Origin: Streptomyces sp. Tue6028
Lineage (GTDB): Bacteria > Actinomycetota > Actinomycetes > Streptomycetales > Streptomycetaceae
DNA length: 64,000 nucleotides
Direction: 5' to 3'
Assembly (NCBI RefSeq): GCF_002300165.1
Contig: NZ_MLCE01000012.1
Location: forward strand, 368,649 to 432,648
Below the pieces are notes generated by a model, which saw only the letters and a list, made by a program, of their open reading frames with translations, did not search any database and was not told the origin of the DNA. Below are positions 33,494 through 42,378 of this stretch, piece by piece. How positions within the stretch are numbered: the first letter of the stretch is position 1; every line of letters begins with the position of its first letter. The translations under genes and the position numbers were made by a program.

Positions 33494-35277
33494 GCAGCGC
33501 CGCGTGGCACGCCAGGATCAGCTGCGGGCGGGAGACGGGTGCCGGGTTCCTCGTCACCGAGCGGCACGTGCTGACCTGCGCGCACGTGGTGGCGCGCAGC
33601 GGCACCGCGGAGGTGCGCGTCCGCTTCGGACCGGGTGTGCCGGACGGGCACGACGGCGACGGGCTGCCCGCGAAGGTCGTCGCGCACGGCGGCTGGGACG
33701 GCCGCGACACGGACCCCGGTGACGTCGCCGTCCTCGAACTCGACCGCGCCGTGGCCGTCGAGCCCGCGCGGTTCGCACCCCCCGCCGACGCGTACGGGGA
33801 CCCGCCGCGCAGGCTCCTGGCGTACGGCTTCCCCAAGCGGTACGAGGAGGGGACGCTCGCCGAGTACCGGGCCACGGCCGATCAGCTGATCGCGGGCGAG
33901 TGGGTCCAGTTGGAGGCGTGGGCGGCCCACGGCCAGCCCCTGGTACCGGGGTTCAGCGGCGCCGCGGTCACCCTCGCGGACACCGGCCGGGTGGTGGGCA
34001 TGGTCTCCGCCGCCGCGCGGGACCCCCAGATCCGCAACGGGCGGATGCTGCCCGCGCACGTCATGGCCCGCTACTGGCCGCGGCTCGGCGAGCTGATCCC
34101 GACGCCGGAGTACGGGCGGGCGGAGAAGGAACGCCTGCGGGAACTGGTGCAGGGGCGCGGCCCGGAGTTCGAGGGCCGCCCCGACTGCAGCCCCGAGCGG
34201 CTCTACAGCGACGCGGTGGGACCGTTCGGGCCGCCGCTGCCGGCCCGGCGGTTCGGCTCGCTGTGGGACGCGGCCTGGTACCTGCTCTCCGAGGTGCCCG
34301 ACACCGGCGCCGTCGCCCGGTTCGCCACGCGGCTCGCCGACTTCGTGGAGGACGCGCCGGCCCGCGGCGCGCTGCGGGCCTGGCCGTCCCGGCCGCAGGA
34401 CCGTCACCCCGGGCCCCCGCGGCCCGGTCCCCCGGCGGCACACCGTCCGGCGGCGGACCGGCAGCCCTGGTCGCCGATCCTCGTCGAGATCGCGCCGAGC
34501 GGCTCGGGCGACCACCACTTCCTGGTCGAGGTGTCCGCGTACACCGGCCGGCACCGCCGGGTCGTCGGCTCGCGCGCGCTGCCCGCCGACCGGGTCCGCG
34601 GCTACGCCCTCCAGCGCATCGACGAGGCCTACCACGAACTGGAGCCGGAGGCCCGGGAGCTGATCGCGTTCGTCCTGCCCCGCCGCTGGCTCAACACGGA
34701 CGTGGCGCACTGGCAGCGCAGCGCCGACGACGACAGCCCGCTCGGCTCCTTCGCCCCGCTCGTCGTGATGGACCTGGAGCGGCGGCGCAGCGGCGGACTC
34801 CAGCACAAACTGCTGCAGAAGTGGCAGCGCCTCGACGCGCAGCCCGCGGCACGGCTGCATCGCATCGGCTGCGGGGCCCTCGGCCAGGACCCGGTGCGGC
34901 TGACGATCGGGCTGCGACGCGGCGCGGACATGGTGGGGTTCGCGGCCCCGCCCCGCGCGGGCGGCACCCGGCGGCTGTTCCAGGCGAGCCTGAACGCGGC
35001 GGTGCCGGTGATGTTCTGGCCCCGCACCGGGTGCCGCGGGGACCATCGCGGGGCGGCGCACGAGGACTGCACGGGCGCCGCGTTCCTGGACCGGCTCGCG
35101 AAACACCTCGCGGACCTTCCGCCGTCCGAACTTCCTTCCCACATACATGAGTTGCGCGAGGCCGCGTACGCCGCCGACGCGTCCGAACCGCACTGGGCGT
35201 ACGACCTTGCGCTGCTGTGGGAGGACCCCAGATGCCTGCCCGACCCCGTCGGCTATCTGCACTCGCCCGTCGGCTGA
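33490..35277 (+). CDS. Trypsin-like serine protease with VMAP-C-like C-terminal domain
   Basis: A 595-residue cytoplasmic protein (no signal peptide). The S1-type protease domain (1-~190) keeps a full triad: His32 (VLTCAHVVA), Asp78 (PGDVAVLELD), Ser156 (PGFSGAAVT). A middle Pro-rich linker (~300-330) leads to a C-terminal domain (~335-595), with PILVEIAPSGSGDHHFLVEV, ELIAFVLPRRWLNTDVAHW and PLGSFAPLVVMDLERRR, that fits the vWA-MoxR-associated C-terminal (VMAP-C) type. Coupled upstream to Trypco1 and followed by a MoxR ATPase, it is probably the protease effector of a signalling or defence module. Confidence 0.82.
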   Translation: MSSAAWHARISCGRETGAGFLVTERHVLTCAHVVARSGTAEVRVRFGPGVPDGHDGDGLPAKVVAHGGWDGRDTDPGDVAVLELDRAVAVEPARFAPPADAYGDPPRRLLAYGFPKRYEEGTLAEYRATADQLIAGEWVQLEAWAAHGQPLVPGFSGAAVTLADTGRVVGMVSAAARDPQIRNGRMLPAHVMARYWPRLGELIPTPEYGRAEKERLRELVQGRGPEFEGRPDCSPERLYSDAVGPFGPPLPARRFGSLWDAAWYLLSEVPDTGAVARFATRLADFVEDAPARGALRAWPSRPQDRHPGPPRPGPPAAHRPAADRQPWSPILVEIAPSGSGDHHFLVEVSAYTGRHRRVVGSRALPADRVRGYALQRIDEAYHELEPEARELIAFVLPRRWLNTDVAHWQRSADDDSPLGSFAPLVVMDLERRRSGGLQHKLLQKWQRLDAQPAARLHRIGCGALGQDPVRLTIGLRRGADMVGFAAPPRAGGTRRLFQASLNAAVPVMFWPRTGCRGDHRGAAHEDCTGAAFLDRLAKHLADLPPSELPSHIHELREAAYAADASEPHWAYDLALLWEDPRCLPDPVGYLHSPVG

Positions 35278-35320
35278 ACACCCGTCCGCCGTCCGGCCGG
35301 CCCGCTAACGAGGAGAGACC

Positions 35321-36334
35321 ATGTCCCTGTGGCCCGTCTACACGGGTGGGAGCGAGCCGCACGACGGCATCGCGAAGCTGCCGGCGCCGCCACCGTGGCG
35401 CGACTTCGACGGCGGCCCCGAGCTGGACACGCCCGCCGTGGACGACGACACCTCGGCGGCCTCCCCGGACCGCAGGCACCGCGCCCGCACCTACCGCGCC
35501 ACGGACCGCGCCGTCCAGCTCGTCAACGCGGCCCTGTACCTGCGCAGGCCGCTGCTGGTGACCGGCCCGCCGGGCAGCGGGAAGTCGAGCCTCGCGTACG
35601 CGGTGGCGCGCGAGCTGCGGCTCGGGCCCGTGCTGCGCTGGAACATCACCAGCCGCACCACCCTGCGCGACGGGCTCTACCAGTACGACCCGCTGTCCCG
35701 TCTGTACGCCGCGGGCCGCGCCGCCGCGCACGAACCGTCCGCGGACGACGGGCTCCAGGACCATCTGCGCCTCGGCCCCCTCGGCACCGCCCTCCTGCCC
35801 TACCGCCGCCCCCGGGCGCTGCTCATCGACGAGATCGACAAAAGCGACCTCGACCTCCCGAACGACTTGCTGAACATCCTGGAGGAGGGCGAGTACGAGA
35901 TCCCCGAGCTGGTCCGCGCGGCCCGGCACACACCCGCCGCCGAGGTGATGACCGCCGGTACGGACGACCGCGTCGCGATCCTGCGGGGCCGCGTCCGCTG
36001 CCGGGCCTTCCCCTTCGTGGTGCTGACCAGCAACGGCGAACGCGAGTTCCCGCCCGCCTTCCTGCGCCGCTGCGTCCGCCTCGAACTCCACCAGCCGCGC
36101 GACGCCCACCTGGAAGCCATCGTCCGGGCCCACCTCGGCGAGCCCGACGCCTACGCCCGGGAGCTGATCACCCGCTTCCTCTCCCGCGGCACCGGCGGTG
36201 AACTCGCCACGGACCAGCTCCTGAACGCCATCTACCTGACGGGGGCCGCGGGCGTCGACGCCGCGTCACGGGACGACCTGGCGGAGCAGCTGATGCCGTA
36301 TCTGAGCCGCACCCAGGACGACGATGAGTTCTGA
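35321..36334 (+). CDS. MoxR-type AAA+ ATPase
   Basis: A 337-residue AAA+ protein. Walker A GPPGSGKSSLAYA (~80-90), Walker B ALLIDEIDKSDLDLPNDLL, sensor 1 VVLTSNGEREFPPAFLRRCVR. It remodels a partner protein using ATP. The ATG follows GAGGAGA. It overlaps the SAV_2336-type gene by 11 bp, so the two products are probably made together and interact. Confidence 0.92.
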   Translation: MSLWPVYTGGSEPHDGIAKLPAPPPWRDFDGGPELDTPAVDDDTSAASPDRRHRARTYRATDRAVQLVNAALYLRRPLLVTGPPGSGKSSLAYAVARELRLGPVLRWNITSRTTLRDGLYQYDPLSRLYAAGRAAAHEPSADDGLQDHLRLGPLGTALLPYRRPRALLIDEIDKSDLDLPNDLLNILEEGEYEIPELVRAARHTPAAEVMTAGTDDRVAILRGRVRCRAFPFVVLTSNGEREFPPAFLRRCVRLELHQPRDAHLEAIVRAHLGEPDAYARELITRFLSRGTGGELATDQLLNAIYLTGAAGVDAASRDDLAEQLMPYLSRTQDDDEF

Positions 36335-39300
36335 CCCCGCCGACGCGACGGGCACGCCCGGCACTTCGGACGGCACGGCCGCCGGCGAGGGGCCCGCGGC
36401 GGGACCCGCCGCGCTCGCCCGGCTGCTCGGGGAGGTCACCGGCGGGGAGCCGCCGGGCTCCGTGGAACTGGCCGAGCTGCTGTGGCTCGCGGGGCATGCC
36501 GAAGGGGACTCGACGCCCGGGCGCGCGCCCCGGCCGCAGTCCGCCGGACGTGAGCCCGCCGGCACCCCGGCCGCGCCGGAGGCACCCACGCCGGCCGGCC
36601 CGCCACCGCCCGCGCCCCCGGCGGGCCCAGAGGCCGAACCGCCCCCAGGGCCGGGGCACTCCGAGGACCGTGTCCCCCTCCTGCTGCCCGGCGGCGACAC
36701 GGCCGACAGCGGCGGACCCGGCGACGACGACGGTCCGCACACCACGCTCCTCGCCCCCGCGCCCCCGATGCTGCCCCACCCGCTCGCGCTCCAGCGCACC
36801 CTGCGGCCCCTCAAGCGCCGGGTGCCCGCGCCCGTCGGCCAGGAACTCGACGAGGAGGAGACCGCGCACCGCATCGCCCGGCTCGGCGCCGCACCGCCCT
36901 GGTGGATGCCCGTGCTGCGCCCGGCGACGGAACGCTGGCTGACCCTGCACCTGGTGCACGACACCGGGCCCACCATGCCCGTCTGGCGCCCGCTCGTCCG
37001 CGAACTGCACACCGCGCTGGCCCAGTCGGGCGTCTTCCGCACGGTGGAGCTGCACCGGCTCACCGCCGGCGGAACGGTACGGCGACCGGGCTCGCAGGAG
37101 GCGTACGCCGACGGGCGCACGGTCACCCTGCTGGTCAGCGACTGCATGGGCCCCCAGTGGCGGGGCGGGCCGCCGGGCACCCGCTGGTATCGCACGCTGC
37201 GCCGCTGGGCGGCCCGGATGCCGGTGGCCGTGCTCCAGCCGCTGCCCGAACGCCTGTGGCGCACCACCGCCCTCCCGGCGACGACCGCCCGGATCTCCGC
37301 CCCGTGGCCCGCCGCCCCCAACTCGGCCTACTCCGTGGACTCCTACGCCGTCACGGACCCGCACGGCTCCGCGCCGCTGCCGCTGCCCGTGCTGGAACCC
37401 TCGGCGCCCTGGCTGGCGAACTGGTCGGCGCTGGTGGCCGGTTCGGGTCAGCTCCCCGGTTCGGTGGCGCTGCTGGACCCCGCTCCCCCGCCCGCCCCGC
37501 TGGACGAGCAGGGCCGCGGCGACGTCGAGCAACTCTCCCCGGAGGAACTGGTCCTCCGCTTCCGGTCCATCGCCTCTCCCGAGGCCTTCCGCCTCGCCGG
37601 GCATCTCGCCGTCGGCCGGGCCGAACTGCCCGTCATGCGGCTGGTCCAGGCCGCGATCGAGCCCAGTCCGCGGCCGCAGCACCTGGCGGAGGTCATCCTC
37701 AGCGGAGTGCTCAGCAGCACACCGGGCCCGCCCGGTTCGTACGCCTTCCGTCCCGGCGTCCGCGAGCTCCTGCTGGGCACACTGCCGCGCACCGCGCACA
37801 CCCGCACGGCCGAACTCCTCTCCCGGGTGGGCGCGTTGATCGACGTCCGGGCCGGGGTGGCCGCGGGGGAGTTTCCCGTGCTCGCCCCCGGGCGCGGGGA
37901 CGAGCGGGGCGGCGGCGAGCCCATCGCGACGGTGCGGGAGGAGAGCCTCAGGAGGCTGGGCGGTGCGACGCCACCGCGCTCCGGAGGGCTGGTGCTCGGC
38001 CGGTACCGGCTGGTGCGGCGGCTCGGGACGAGCGGCGGACACGCGCTGTGGCAGGCCATGGACACCGAGGCGGACCTGACCGTGACGGTGCACCAGTATC
38101 CCGCGCCTCCCGCACGGCACCCGTTGTTCCTGGAGCGCGCACGCGCCCTCGCCGCCGTCGGGCACGCCCATGTGATCGCCGTGCGCGACTACGGGATCGA
38201 CGACGGACTGCCCTGTCTCGTCACGGAGTTCGTGGAGGGCCTCACCGTCGCCGAGCTGACGGCGGAGGGCGGCTTCGGGCTGCCCTTCTCGCTGCTCGCG
38301 CCCCTGGCCCAGCAGGTGGCGGACGGTCTGCGGGCCGCGCACGAGAAGGGCGTCGCCCACGGCCGGCTGACCCCGAACGCGCTGCTCGTCGCGCCGGACG
38401 GCACCGTGAAGATCACCCACTTCGCGCTGGACGCGGAGCAGCCACCCGACCAGTCGAAGGACCTGAGCCGGTTCGGCCATCTGCTGCGGCGGCTTGCCGG
38501 AGGCGACTCGGCACCCGAACTCGGCGCGATCCCCGGCGAGTTCAGGGCGTTCTTCGACGACGCCCTCACCCCGCTCACCTCCTCGGACCTGGAGGCCCAG
38601 CGACGCGGCAGGGACCTCTTCCTCACCCCCTCCTTCGCCCAGGTCCTCCAGGCCGGGGAGGCCGCCCGGTTCCGGTACCGCGTGCTGGGCCCCGTGCGGG
38701 TCAGCCAGGGCAGCCGCCCCCTGGCCGCCGGTGCGCCCCGGGAACAGGCGCTGCTGTGCATGCTGCTCCTGCGCCGCGCGCGGACGGTGACGCACGAGGA
38801 ACTGATCCAGGGCCTGTGGGGGCGTCGGCGCCCGCAGCGCGCGGCGCGGCTGCTGTCTACGTACGCGGCCGGTCTGCGCAGGACCCTGGGCCCCGGCGTG
38901 CTGGCCACCACGGCGGACGGCTACGCCCTCCTCGCGGACCCCGGAGGCGTCGACCTGAACCGCTGCGAGGAGCTGATCGCCCGCTCGAAGGCCCTCCGGG
39001 ACGAGCAGAACCCGGCGGGCGCGCGCGCCGCCGTCCGGGAGGCGCTCGCCCTGTGGCAGGGCCAGCCCGTCGACGGCGTGCCCGGACCCGCCGCCGAGAC
39101 GACCCGCGGCCGCCTGCGCGCCCTGCGCCTCACGCTCTGCGCCACCCGCGCCGAACTCGACCTGGAGCTCGGCCGCTTCGAGCGCGCGGCGGCCGACCTC
39201 ACCGAACTGCTCCGCTCCCACCCCCGGCGGGAGGACTTCCGGCGGCTGCACATCCTCGCCCTCAAGGGCCAGGGCCGGATCGCCGAGGCCATCGAGTCGT

Positions 39301-41174
39301 ACGAGGCCTTCGAGGAGGCGAGCGAGCCCTACGGCGAGCCGAGCGCGACGATGCTGGAGCTGTACCGCGAGCTGCGCGGCGCCCCGGAACGCGCCCGGCC
39401 CACCATCGTCGTCGAGTACCTCGATCCCGGCGAGCAGGCCCGGCAGCCCCGCAGTCACAGCGCCGTCGGCCGCACCCTGGCCTGGCTGCTCTCGCTGAGC
39501 GACATGGCCCCCCGCGACTACGAGCTGCTGGCCCGCGACAACGGCTACCTCGTGATCACCGAGCCCGAGGCGTCCGTACTGACCGCGCTGCACGCCGTCA
39601 TGCGTGAACTGCCGGGCGCCCTGCTGGAGATGGAGGATCCGCCGCGGCTGTCGGTCACGTTCTGGCACACCGCGCAGTTCACGCCCGCGGACCGTGCCGC
39701 GACCCTGACCGCCGACGTCGGCTCCGGCCGCGACGTCGTCATCGTCCTGTCCCCTCCGCTGCACGAGGAGCTGATGGGCGGCGGCACGGCCGTCACCGAC
39801 GCCTCCTTCCTCCCCCTGCGCTGGGAGGGATCGGGCCCGCCCGTGGCCTGGTACTACCCGCTGGACCTGCCGGAGCGGGCACCGGAACCGGCCGAACGGG
39901 ACCTGGTGCGCGGTCCGTTCACCAAACGTGAGATCGAGCGGATCCGCGTCCCCGAGCAGGGCCGCGCGGCCGTCGTGCACACGGAACCCGACGGTTCGCT
40001 GACGCTCCTCGACCCCGGCCGGCCCCTCGGCAAGCGCCCGCCTCGGTACCTGATCACGTACTACGAGGTCGACCTGACCGCGCAGGGGACCACGCATGAG
40101 CTGCACCTGCCCAGCTCCGGGCGCGGCGCCTTCGCCGCGTCGGCCGAGCTGTCCTGGCACGTGGACGACCCGGTGGCATTCGTCCGCAGCGAGGCCACCG
40201 ACGTGTCCGGACTGCTCCTCGACCACCTGGTCAGGGAGGCCGGACGGATCACGAGGCGCCATCCGCTGACGCGCGCGGGCGCCGCCCAGCGGGCGGTGCA
40301 CGACGGGCTGCGCAGATGGCCGGTGCCGGGGTTGTCGGTCGGGTGTTCGGTACGGCTGCGCCCGGGCGCGCCGGCGTCGCAGGCCCCGCCTCCCCAACCG
40401 GTGGAGCAGCCGGTGGAGCAGCCGGTGGAGCGCACGGCGCCGGACGGGAGGGCGGGGCGTCACCCCGCGGATTCCCTGCTGGGCGACGCCGTGTGTGTGC
40501 TCCTCGGCTTCCACGGCACCCTGGCCCGGCTGTGGGGCGGCGTGCAGCGCGACGCCGTGAACCGCGAGCTCGCCACGCTCCTCGTGGAACTGCGCAGTCC
40601 CGACGACGCCCTGAGCGGCACCTCCCTGCCGGGCGGGGGCGCACCCACACCGCCTCTTGAGGGATACGCCGATCCGTACGACCTGCTGCGCGCGTTCGCG
40701 GACCACCGGTCCGGGCCCGAACTGCGGCGACGGCTGGACCGGCTGGAGGCGGCAGCCGCCGCCTCGGCGTCACCCGTCCCGTACGCGGACTCCCTGGTCC
40801 GCGCGCTCGCGGACACCGGCCGGGGCCCCGCCGTCGTCACGAACGCCTCGCGGCGCGCCGTCCTGTCGTACCTGACGTCCAGGGGTCTGGCGGACTCGGT
40901 GACCGGCGGAGTGCACGGACGGTCCGACGACCTCGCTCTGCTGATGCCGGACCCCGACTGCCTCCGGCGCGCCCTGGACGAACTGGGGGTCGCCGCCCAT
41001 GAGGCTCTGCTCATCGGATCCACCGTCGCCGAACTGACCGCCGCGGACGCCGTCGGCCTCCCCTTCGTCGGCCTCACCCGGCAGACGGGGGTGGAGCGGC
41101 GGCTGACCCGGGCGGGCTGCGAGCGGATCATCACGTCCCTGGAACCGGTTCTCGATGAGGTGCGTACCTCCTAG
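36324..41174 (+). CDS. SAV_2336-type multidomain protein: pseudokinase, wHTH/BTAD, degenerate HAD
   Basis: A 1616-residue protein. Residues ~1-520 form the SAV_2336 N-terminal type region (WMPVLRPATERWLTLHLVHD, LLVSDCMGPQWR). At ~555-760 is a protein-kinase-like domain (LGRYRLVRRLGTSGGHALW) whose catalytic loop is HGRLTPNAL and whose DFG is THFALD, so it is probably a pseudokinase. At ~782-1018 an OmpR-type winged helix plus BTAD helices resembles AfsR/SARP (RYRVLGPVRV, ELIQGLWGRRRPQRAARLLS). A middle part (~1030-1360) is unassigned. The C-terminal HAD-like domain (~1385-1610) has LLGFHGTLARLW where DxDGT is expected. It probably acts as a scaffold or signal hub with MoxR and the trypsin. Confidence 0.8.
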   Translation: MSSDPADATGTPGTSDGTAAGEGPAAGPAALARLLGEVTGGEPPGSVELAELLWLAGHAEGDSTPGRAPRPQSAGREPAGTPAAPEAPTPAGPPPPAPPAGPEAEPPPGPGHSEDRVPLLLPGGDTADSGGPGDDDGPHTTLLAPAPPMLPHPLALQRTLRPLKRRVPAPVGQELDEEETAHRIARLGAAPPWWMPVLRPATERWLTLHLVHDTGPTMPVWRPLVRELHTALAQSGVFRTVELHRLTAGGTVRRPGSQEAYADGRTVTLLVSDCMGPQWRGGPPGTRWYRTLRRWAARMPVAVLQPLPERLWRTTALPATTARISAPWPAAPNSAYSVDSYAVTDPHGSAPLPLPVLEPSAPWLANWSALVAGSGQLPGSVALLDPAPPPAPLDEQGRGDVEQLSPEELVLRFRSIASPEAFRLAGHLAVGRAELPVMRLVQAAIEPSPRPQHLAEVILSGVLSSTPGPPGSYAFRPGVRELLLGTLPRTAHTRTAELLSRVGALIDVRAGVAAGEFPVLAPGRGDERGGGEPIATVREESLRRLGGATPPRSGGLVLGRYRLVRRLGTSGGHALWQAMDTEADLTVTVHQYPAPPARHPLFLERARALAAVGHAHVIAVRDYGIDDGLPCLVTEFVEGLTVAELTAEGGFGLPFSLLAPLAQQVADGLRAAHEKGVAHGRLTPNALLVAPDGTVKITHFALDAEQPPDQSKDLSRFGHLLRRLAGGDSAPELGAIPGEFRAFFDDALTPLTSSDLEAQRRGRDLFLTPSFAQVLQAGEAARFRYRVLGPVRVSQGSRPLAAGAPREQALLCMLLLRRARTVTHEELIQGLWGRRRPQRAARLLSTYAAGLRRTLGPGVLATTADGYALLADPGGVDLNRCEELIARSKALRDEQNPAGARAAVREALALWQGQPVDGVPGPAAETTRGRLRALRLTLCATRAELDLELGRFERAAADLTELLRSHPRREDFRRLHILALKGQGRIAEAIESYEAFEEASEPYGEPSATMLELYRELRGAPERARPTIVVEYLDPGEQARQPRSHSAVGRTLAWLLSLSDMAPRDYELLARDNGYLVITEPEASVLTALHAVMRELPGALLEMEDPPRLSVTFWHTAQFTPADRAATLTADVGSGRDVVIVLSPPLHEELMGGGTAVTDASFLPLRWEGSGPPVAWYYPLDLPERAPEPAERDLVRGPFTKREIERIRVPEQGRAAVVHTEPDGSLTLLDPGRPLGKRPPRYLITYYEVDLTAQGTTHELHLPSSGRGAFAASAELSWHVDDPVAFVRSEATDVSGLLLDHLVREAGRITRRHPLTRAGAAQRAVHDGLRRWPVPGLSVGCSVRLRPGAPASQAPPPQPVEQPVEQPVERTAPDGRAGRHPADSLLGDAVCVLLGFHGTLARLWGGVQRDAVNRELATLLVELRSPDDALSGTSLPGGGAPTPPLEGYADPYDLLRAFADHRSGPELRRRLDRLEAAAAASASPVPYADSLVRALADTGRGPAVVTNASRRAVLSYLTSRGLADSVTGGVHGRSDDLALLMPDPDCLRRALDELGVAAHEALLIGSTVAELTAADAVGLPFVGLTRQTGVERRLTRAGCERIITSLEPVLDEVRTS

Positions 41175-41316
41175 ACGCGTGTCCTTCCCCAGGACCACCC
41201 GTCCAGCGGCACCCCGCCCGGCCCCCCACAGAAGGCGTCGCCCCGGCGGCCCGCGCACGATGCGAAAGAGGACCGCCGCCCGGCGGGCCACGCTCTGCGC
41301 TCTCGGAGGACCTGCC

Positions 41317-42354
41317 ATGACCGCCAGTCTGGAGCAGCTGCGCCGTTGCCACTTCGCCGTCGACCTGGGCGCCGCGCGGACCCGGGTGTACGTGAAGGGC
41401 GCGGGTCTGGTCGTCGACCAGCCGAGTGTCGCCGCGATCAACACGAGGACGGGCGCGCTGATCGCGGTGGGCGAGTTCGCCGAGAAGATGACGGGCCGTA
41501 CGCCCGACTACATCCGTGTGGTGCGGCCGGTGTCCGGCGGCACGGTCGTCGACATCGAGATGGCCCAGCGGATGCTGCGTCAGCTGCTCGGCGACAAGGT
41601 CCGCCGCACGCTGCGCCGCAAGCCGCGGCTGCGGGCCGCCGCCTGCACCCCGCACGACGCGGACCCGCTGGCGCAGCGCGCCACCGTGGAGACGCTGGTC
41701 GGGCTGGGCTCACGGCGGGTCGAGCTCGTCGACACGCTGATCGCCGCGGCCGTGGGCTGCGGACTGCCCGTGGAGCAGCCCGAGGCCACCATGGTCATGG
41801 TGTGCGGTGCCGCCGCGACGCAGCTCGCGGTGCTGTCGCTGGGCTCGATCGTCACCGCCGAGCGGGTCCCGGTGGGCGGCGAGGCCGTCGATCACGCGAT
41901 CGTGCAGCACCTGCGCCACCAGCACGAGCTGATGCTGCCGAGCCAGGCCGTACGCCCCCTCCAGCTGGCCCTCTCGGGCAACGGGCTCACCGCTCAGGGC
42001 CCGACGTCCACGGAGATCCACGGCCGGGACGTGGCGACCGGCCTCGCCCGCTCCGTGCGGGTCGACACCGCCGCCGTGCGCAACGCCATCCAGACGCCGT
42101 TGACCGCCGTGCTGGACGGCATCGGCAAGGTGCTGCGCGTGTGCCCGCCGGACCTGGTCGCCGACCTCGCCGACCGCGGCATCATGATGGTCGGCGGAAG
42201 CGCGCTGCTCCCCGGGCTGGACCAGATGCTCCGGCAGGCGACGGGGATGCCCGTCCACATCGCGGAGAGGCCGGACATCTGTGCCGTGCAGGGGCTGGGC
42301 TACATGCTGGAGGGCATGATCCAGCCGATGGTCCTGGACCCGCTGGCGGGCTGA
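41317..42354 (+). CDS. mbl: MreB-like actin homologue (Mbl type)
   Basis: A 345-residue actin-fold ATPase. Phosphate loop 1 region CHFAVDLGAARTRVYVKG, later ASVAAIN-like PSVAAINTRTGALIAVG, GGTVVDIEMAQRML, and C-terminal adenosine motif GIMMVGGSALLPGLDQML. It is divergent from canonical MreB, as Streptomyces Mbl is. MreB-like filaments guide spore-wall synthesis in Streptomyces. The ATG has an excellent GGAGGA ribosome site. From memory S. coelicolor mbl lies in the same neighbourhood as matB, supporting the symbol, but paralogue assignment is not proven. Confidence 0.75.
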   Translation: MTASLEQLRRCHFAVDLGAARTRVYVKGAGLVVDQPSVAAINTRTGALIAVGEFAEKMTGRTPDYIRVVRPVSGGTVVDIEMAQRMLRQLLGDKVRRTLRRKPRLRAAACTPHDADPLAQRATVETLVGLGSRRVELVDTLIAAAVGCGLPVEQPEATMVMVCGAAATQLAVLSLGSIVTAERVPVGGEAVDHAIVQHLRHQHELMLPSQAVRPLQLALSGNGLTAQGPTSTEIHGRDVATGLARSVRVDTAAVRNAIQTPLTAVLDGIGKVLRVCPPDLVADLADRGIMMVGGSALLPGLDQMLRQATGMPVHIAERPDICAVQGLGYMLEGMIQPMVLDPLAG

Positions 42355-42378
42355 CGGCCCGACCGCCGAGGGCGCCGC

